From positions 1-64,000 of the forward strand of contig CAJMAO010000001.1 in assembly GCA_905211345.1 (NCBI GenBank): a stretch of DNA of 64,000 nt, given 5' to 3'. The notes under the pieces are model-generated. The model searched no databases, had not been told where the DNA came from, and saw nothing but the letters and a program-made list of their open reading frames with translations. This stretch comes from an uncultured Prevotella sp. Lineage in GTDB: Bacteria; Bacteroidota; Bacteroidia; Bacteroidales; Bacteroidaceae. The position numbers were made by a program, and so were the translations under genes. Positions within the stretch are counted from its first letter, which is position 1. Every line of letters begins with the position of its first letter. Below, piece by piece: positions 59,865 to 64,000 of this stretch.

Positions 59865-61859
59865 TTAGAATTTATATTTTACTGATAATTGCCAGCTTCT
59901 TCCGGGCATAGGGTAACGCGCCACTATCTCATACTGCTTATCAAGCAGATTCTTTACATCAACTCTAGCCTCAATAACGCCCGACCCTACAACGAATTCG
60001 CGCCACGCTGTCATCCCCATTTCCATATATCCGGCCATACGTGTACCGTTATAATGGTTGTTATTGGTGTAACGATGGCTGATGCCATGACCATGGGCTG
60101 AAACGTTAATCAACGGATTTTCGAAAGCTATAGCCGCACTTGCCTGATGTTCAGGCACATAAGCTATTTGGTTCCCATAATATTCAGACTTTTTGTTAGT
60201 GCGGTTCTCGGAACGTTGCCACGTATAGTTGGCCGTTGCGGTCAATGCGCTACGCCCACCCAGCCGCTGCCTTACAGTGGCTTCAGCCTCAACGCCGTGA
60301 CCTACCACCTTGCCGACGTTGATATTAGTCCATACAAACATATTGTAGGGCACAGCTACAATCATATCTTTCACTCGGTTTACATAGCCGTCTACCGACA
60401 ACCTGACACTTGTGGCACGGTTATCACCACGGTTCCATGTCAAACCGAGATTTATCTGATCTGTGCTCTCAGGCAGTAAATCTGTGCTACCATAATGATA
60501 AAAATACAACTCATTGAAGGTTGGAGCGCGGAATATGTTCTTGTACGAAAGACGCACATACAGGTCTTCATCCTTAAGAAGCCTATAAGATGCCGACAGC
60601 GACGGCGAGAGCCGACGCATATCCCTTGCGCCGGGACCGCGTTTGGCGGCATTGAAGTAGAGCGAATAAAGTGCTCGCGCCATAACCGTCAATCTGCCGG
60701 TGCGGTATCGCGCCGCGAGCGACTGTAGCACAGAATGACGGTATGGCCTTGTATCATCAGGGCGGCTACCACTTAAGTTATTGAATATGTAATCGGCTGA
60801 ATAGTTAAACGCCCACTTACCTTGTGGAGAATAAAGAAGGCATACCGAAGCGTAGGCTTCGCGCTGACGGTAAGATGCGTCGTTCTTTCCGTCCTTGTAT
60901 AAGCCATCAGTATAATCAGATGCAGCCCAGTTGTATTTTGCCAACATCTTCATCGACAATCCACCTCTACTCCATGTTCTGTATTGCAACTGGGCAAAAG
61001 CGTTGCGCTCATGCAGGGCCTCGTCGCTAATATCTGTATAATATCTCACTTGCCCGGGTAACTCGCGATCGTTATTATAATAATACAACTTGCCGTTCAA
61101 CGTGCTTTTTCCACCAGTACGCCATGTAAAGCCAACCTCGCCGTGACCGGAGTTCATCATGCTGTTAGTGCGACGCTCGCGTGTAACAAGCGACACATTT
61201 TTTAAGGTGAAAGGATAATCATTTTCGGCATACACATATTCGGCAGACGCTGTCAGCAAAAACCTATCGCTAAAACTTTGCGCATAGCTCACGAACGGAC
61301 TGATGTAGCCGAACGAGCCTGTTTTCAGATGCACCGTAAGATGCGGTCTCCTGTCGGCTGATGGCTGAGTAACCGTATTAACGGATAGCACGGCGGCATG
61401 GGCCGACAGTCGCGCAGGTATGAAAATGTCGTCATTGTCGCCTACGGCGAGCATCACACTTGCCACGTTGTCAAGCGTATACCGCGACAAGTCAATCTCA
61501 CCTGTCTGACAATCACTAAGCGCCACCCCGTCATAACTTACCCCCGTATGTCGTGCACCGAAACCACGCACTGACACCGTCTTCATACCGCCCGCGCCAC
61601 CATAGTCGCGCAGAACCACACCGGGCAGCCTGCGCAGAGCGTCGGCCATATCTGCAATGCCGAAACGGCGCATGGCCTCAGCGTCGACCAAATGCAACGG
61701 AGCCGTGGCCGAAACTCGTGATGCTCCGGCATTACCCCTCACGGTTACGCCATCAAGTACACGGCTGCCTGCTATACTATCGCTTGTATGTGTCTGGGCA
61801 AACGTTGACCATGCTGAAGCCACCGCCAATGACAATGACAATAATCTAAAACTTTTCAA
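59865..61859 (-). CDS. btuB: TonB-dependent B12 receptor
   Basis: A 664-residue outer membrane receptor: signal peptide (ends TFAQ), plug domain (about 30-150; LHLVDAEAMRRFGIADMADA, LRRLPGVVLRDYGGAGG, VSVRGFGARHTGVSYDGVAL) and a 22-strand barrel ending WQLSVKYKF with the terminal Phe. It lacks the N-terminal carboxypeptidase-like extension of SusC types. The reading frame has no ATG before the signal peptide, so TTG at 61859 is the likely start. It is the first gene after the cobalamin riboswitch, so it is repressed by B12. Confidence 0.92.
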   Translation of the reverse strand: MKSFRLLSLSLAVASAWSTFAQTHTSDSIAGSRVLDGVTVRGNAGASRVSATAPLHLVDAEAMRRFGIADMADALRRLPGVVLRDYGGAGGMKTVSVRGFGARHTGVSYDGVALSDCQTGEIDLSRYTLDNVASVMLAVGDNDDIFIPARLSAHAAVLSVNTVTQPSADRRPHLTVHLKTGSFGYISPFVSYAQSFSDRFLLTASAEYVYAENDYPFTLKNVSLVTRERRTNSMMNSGHGEVGFTWRTGGKSTLNGKLYYYNNDRELPGQVRYYTDISDEALHERNAFAQLQYRTWSRGGLSMKMLAKYNWAASDYTDGLYKDGKNDASYRQREAYASVCLLYSPQGKWAFNYSADYIFNNLSGSRPDDTRPYRHSVLQSLAARYRTGRLTVMARALYSLYFNAAKRGPGARDMRRLSPSLSASYRLLKDEDLYVRLSYKNIFRAPTFNELYFYHYGSTDLLPESTDQINLGLTWNRGDNRATSVRLSVDGYVNRVKDMIVAVPYNMFVWTNINVGKVVGHGVEAEATVRQRLGGRSALTATANYTWQRSENRTNKKSEYYGNQIAYVPEHQASAAIAFENPLINVSAHGHGISHRYTNNNHYNGTRMAGYMEMGMTAWREFVVGSGVIEARVDVKNLLDKQYEIVARYPMPGRSWQLSVKYKF

Positions 61860-61913
61860 TGCGAATACTTATAATACACCGCTCTCCTCGAAGCGGTAGA
61901 TTAAACATCATGC

Positions 61914-62092
61914 CGACGGCAGGTCTTCTGACTTCGCTACCTCAAGAACCAACGGCCTTCCCGGCGTAAAAACTGTGCCAGTGGCTTTCTTTGTCAGCCT
62001 TGCTAAGGGTAGCTCACAGCAGCGGGACTGTACGGGATTCTCACCCGTTTCCCTTTTAATCACTGGTGTGTGAACCAATCAGCGGGGCAAAG
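61914..62092 (-). promoter_or_regulatory. Cobalamin riboswitch
   Basis: On the minus strand the leader contains the B12-box AGTCAGAAGACCTGCC (61918-61933), GCCACTGGCAC, GCTGCTGTGAGCTACCC, and GGGTGAGAATCCCGT (about 62033-62047), the conserved core of cobalamin riboswitches. It begins just after the promoter at 62098-62128 and ends 55 bp before btuB, so it controls the btu operon by closing the ribosome site or by terminating transcription when adenosylcobalamin is bound. Confidence 0.95.
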
Positions 62093-62097
62093 TTACG

Positions 62098-62128
62098 CTT
62101 TTTCCGTCAAACGACAAAGCATATCGCA
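62098..62128 (-). promoter_or_regulatory. Promoter of the B12 operon
   Basis: Minus-strand TTTG (62125-62128), 19-bp spacer, TAACTTTG (62098-62105): a full consensus match directly before the riboswitch. Confidence 0.8.
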
Positions 62129-62212
62129 TAGAAAAATACAGGATTAAATATATAATGATGTAATATAATTAAGAATGTAAGATTCCAGCGGAAATATTTC
62201 TAGTATTAAGGC

Positions 62213-62827
62213 TCATTCGCTTTCGCCGTGCAACCGTGGCAACGATATGTGGAACTTCACAGCGGCCAGCCTTACGGCCACCACTATGACGAAACACGCT
62301 GCAGCAGCGATTCCAGCCCCGAAGCCTAATCGGAAACATGCATAATAAGCAATTCCGCCGATGATGCAGGCTATGGCGTAAATCTCCTTGCGAAAAATAA
62401 GCGGCACCTCATTGATAAGCACGTCACGTATTACACCGCCGGCGGCTCCCGTTATGCAACCCATGATAACGGCCACCCAAAAAGGATAACCGCCGAGCAA
62501 CGTCTTCTGCAAACCAGCCACTGTGAACAAGGCCAAACCGAGTGTATCGAAAAGAAACCATGTGGCGGCAAACCTTGCTATGGCTTTCTTGAATACTATC
62601 GCCGTAAGCAAGGCTGCAGCCGTACACACCATATATATAGAATCGGTCATCCAGAATGGCGTGACTCCCAGCATTACGTCTCTTATCGTGCCGCCGCCTA
62701 TGGCTGTGGCTAATCCTACTACATAGCCGCCGAACCAGTCGAACTGTTTAAAAGCAGCCCAGCGTATACCGGATATGGCGAAAGCGAATGTGCCGAGAAA
62801 TTCTATTACCAGCTGCAAAGTGTTCAT
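62213..62827 (-). CDS. TRIC-type cation channel family protein (UPF0126)
   Basis: A 204-residue membrane protein with six to seven hydrophobic segments in two repeats, each with the conserved glycine-rich helix break: ATAIGGGTIRDVMLG and TGAAGGVIRDVLIN. These are the marks of the bacterial TRIC/YadS-YicG family, proposed to be trimeric monovalent cation channels; some members have been linked to glycine transport. It overlaps the dehydrogenase gene upstream by 4 bp, so the two may be functionally joined. Confidence 0.88.
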   Translation of the reverse strand: MNTLQLVIEFLGTFAFAISGIRWAAFKQFDWFGGYVVGLATAIGGGTIRDVMLGVTPFWMTDSIYMVCTAAALLTAIVFKKAIARFAATWFLFDTLGLALFTVAGLQKTLLGGYPFWVAVIMGCITGAAGGVIRDVLINEVPLIFRKEIYAIACIIGGIAYYACFRLGFGAGIAAAACFVIVVAVRLAAVKFHISLPRLHGESE

Positions 62828-63777
62828 CTTACTACATTCATTGGTTCGCCGGAGGCAAACGCCTTAATGTTGGCGGCGGCCGTGGCTATGAGACGCGTAC
62901 GCGCCTCGATCGTAGCCCATGCTATGTGTGGTGTTATGTATGCGTTGGGAGCACTCAACAACGGATTGTCGGCACGCGGCGGCTCATCGACCATGACATC
63001 GGCACCGTATCCTCCCAACTGCCCGTCGGCAAGTGCGGCGGCCACGTCAGCCTCAACCACAAGTGGCCCGCGTCCAGTGTTCACAAGTAGGGCACCGCGC
63101 TTCATACGCGAAAGCGTATCTTTATTTACCATACCCCGTGTAGACTCCGTCAACGGGCAGTGCAGCGTCAACACATCACTTATACCCAGCAAGCCGTCAA
63201 AAGTGGTTTTCTGTATGCCCTCAGGCAAGCTGGCCGAGCTTTTACTCGTACAGGCAAACACGTCCATGCCCAAACTGCGCGCAACACAGGCAACCTTGCG
63301 GCCAATGTTTCCCAACCCCACCACGCCGAGAGTTTTGCCGGCCAATTCGTGCAAGGCGGTGTCCCAATAGCAAAAGTCAGGCGAGGCGCTCCACCGCCCC
63401 GCACGGTTCAAGCGAGCATAGCTTGCCACACGGTTAGTCATGTTGAGTATATGGGCCAGCGTCATCTGCACCACGCTGTCGGTGCTGTATGCTGGCACGT
63501 TGGTCACCGTCACACCGCATTGCACGGCCGCAGCCGTGTCAACCACATTGTAGCCAGTGGCCAGCACACCTATATATTTAAGATACGGAAGGTTTTTAAT
63601 CAAGTTGGCCGTCATCACCACCTTATTGGTGAGCACTGCATCGGCACCATCGACCCGGGCCGCAATTTCACAGGGTGCCGTGCGGTCGTATACCGTCACA
63701 TCGCCACATTCCTCAAGCGCAGCCCACGACAAGTCACCGGGATTGACGCTGTATCCGTCAAGCACTATTATTTTCAT
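62824..63777 (-). CDS. D-2-hydroxyacid dehydrogenase (glycerate dehydrogenase-like)
   Basis: A 317-residue NAD(P)-dependent oxidoreductase. The nucleotide fold has GVVGLGNIGRKVA (about 146-158). The catalytic Arg is in LVNTGRGPLV and the His in ITPHIAWAT, with Glu in VMVDEPPRAD. The N-terminal TNKVVMTANLIKNLPYLKYIGV is typical of HprA-like proteins, which reduce hydroxypyruvate or glyoxylate. The exact substrate cannot be told. It starts the coupled pair with the TRIC-type gene. Confidence 0.88.
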   Translation of the reverse strand: MKIIVLDGYSVNPGDLSWAALEECGDVTVYDRTAPCEIAARVDGADAVLTNKVVMTANLIKNLPYLKYIGVLATGYNVVDTAAAVQCGVTVTNVPAYSTDSVVQMTLAHILNMTNRVASYARLNRAGRWSASPDFCYWDTALHELAGKTLGVVGLGNIGRKVACVARSLGMDVFACTSKSSASLPEGIQKTTFDGLLGISDVLTLHCPLTESTRGMVNKDTLSRMKRGALLVNTGRGPLVVEADVAAALADGQLGGYGADVMVDEPPRADNPLLSAPNAYITPHIAWATIEARTRLIATAAANIKAFASGEPMNVVR

Positions 63778-63848
63778 AAAATTATATTTTTAAGTGAAAG
63801 TCGAAAAAATCATTTTATATATCATTATAATTCTTCGTTCTTCACTCT

Positions 63849-64000
63849 TTACTTTTCATACCTTTTTCCCCAACTTTGCAGCATCCGTTGGTACATCTTT
63901 TCTTCCGAAGGCGAATGCTGGGCGTGCCACAGGCGCTCGTCCTGCAGACCGTCTGGCAGATACTGCTGGGCGACAAAGTTGCCATCATAATCGTGAGCAT
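63849..64000 (-). CDS. RarA-like recombination factor, 3' end only
   Basis: The last 49 residues of a leftward gene that continues past the window edge: AHDYDGNFVAQQYLPDGLQD, then RLWHAQHSPSEEKMYQRM and a basic end GKRYEK. The AHDYxGNFVxQQYLPD string is the typical end of the replication-associated recombination protein RarA (MgsA), a clamp-loader-like AAA ATPase acting at stalled forks. Only the C-terminus is visible, so the call rests on this motif. Confidence 0.7.
   Translation of the reverse strand, partial: AHDYDGNFVAQQYLPDGLQDERLWHAQHSPSEEKMYQRMLQSWGKRYEK

Overview
The window reads as a chromosome segment from a member of the Bacteroidales, most likely Prevotellaceae. The reasons are: Bacteroidota-type promoters (TTTG, 19-21 bp, TAnnTTTG) before many genes; DUF3256 beside a phenylacetate-CoA ligase; class 3 fructose bisphosphatase; glycogen phosphorylase beside a synthase of the GlgA/Gys type; a BtuG-like B12-binding propeller beside BtuB; an HU / mS38-like / RNase G cluster; T9SS-like sequence tails; and GGCCTTTT-rich intergenic repeats of the kind I associate with Prevotella genomes. 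Genus assignment is inference.

Layout. 0-6 kb: an envelope pair (OmpA-like protein and VWA lipoprotein), a Sua5-type tRNA-modification gene coupled to a ClC transporter with CBS domains, and a flavodoxin lipoprotein. 6.3-8.1 kb: a visibly AT-rich islet with two related two-gene modules that look like toxin-antitoxin pairs (one carrying a frameshift), a SprT-like protease, and, on the minus strand, a possible small transcript holding a 24-codon ORF. 8.3-20.1 kb: one long leftward run: purU, hisH-hisA-hisF-hisIE, an FtsE-type ATPase, lysC, lysA, two glycosyltransferases, class 3 fbp and a thioesterase, many of them coupled by short overlaps. 20.9-22.9 kb: paaK and a DUF3256 gene, followed by a promoter-hairpin unit that looks like a small RNA and by a tRNA-Ser/tRNA-Glu operon.

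23.5-31.4 kb: an integrated element of about 7.85 kb in the 3' end of tRNA-Glu(CTC). It is bounded by a 20-bp direct repeat and carries a tyrosine recombinase, an AlpA/excisionase-like HTH protein, a RepA-like AAA ATPase, a primase/TOPRIM-like protein and several small unknown genes. It has no relaxase and no virion genes. The plan resembles a phage satellite or minimal integrative element. Clustered CCACA motifs near both ends look like integrase arm sites.

31.5-64 kb: glgA-glgP; a REP-associated tyrosine transposase set among palindromic REP units and flanked by an exact 115-bp direct repeat; a small secreted protein plus a PL1 pectate lyase; HU, an mS38-like ribosomal peptide and RNase G; GDP-L-fucose synthesis (manC-gmd-fcl); xylBA; two winged-helix proteins; aspS; a small lipoprotein; an exported nitroreductase; a CoA-disulfide-reductase/rhodanese/TusA/DsrE fusion; and a cobalamin-riboswitch-controlled B12 uptake operon (btuB-btuG-btuF-btuC, with no ATPase gene nearby). 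The right end holds a TRIC-type channel, a 2-hydroxyacid dehydrogenase and the 3' end of what looks like rarA. Most features are ordinary host metabolism. The islet at 6.3-8.1 kb, the tRNA-Glu element and the REP/RAYT locus are the accessory regions.
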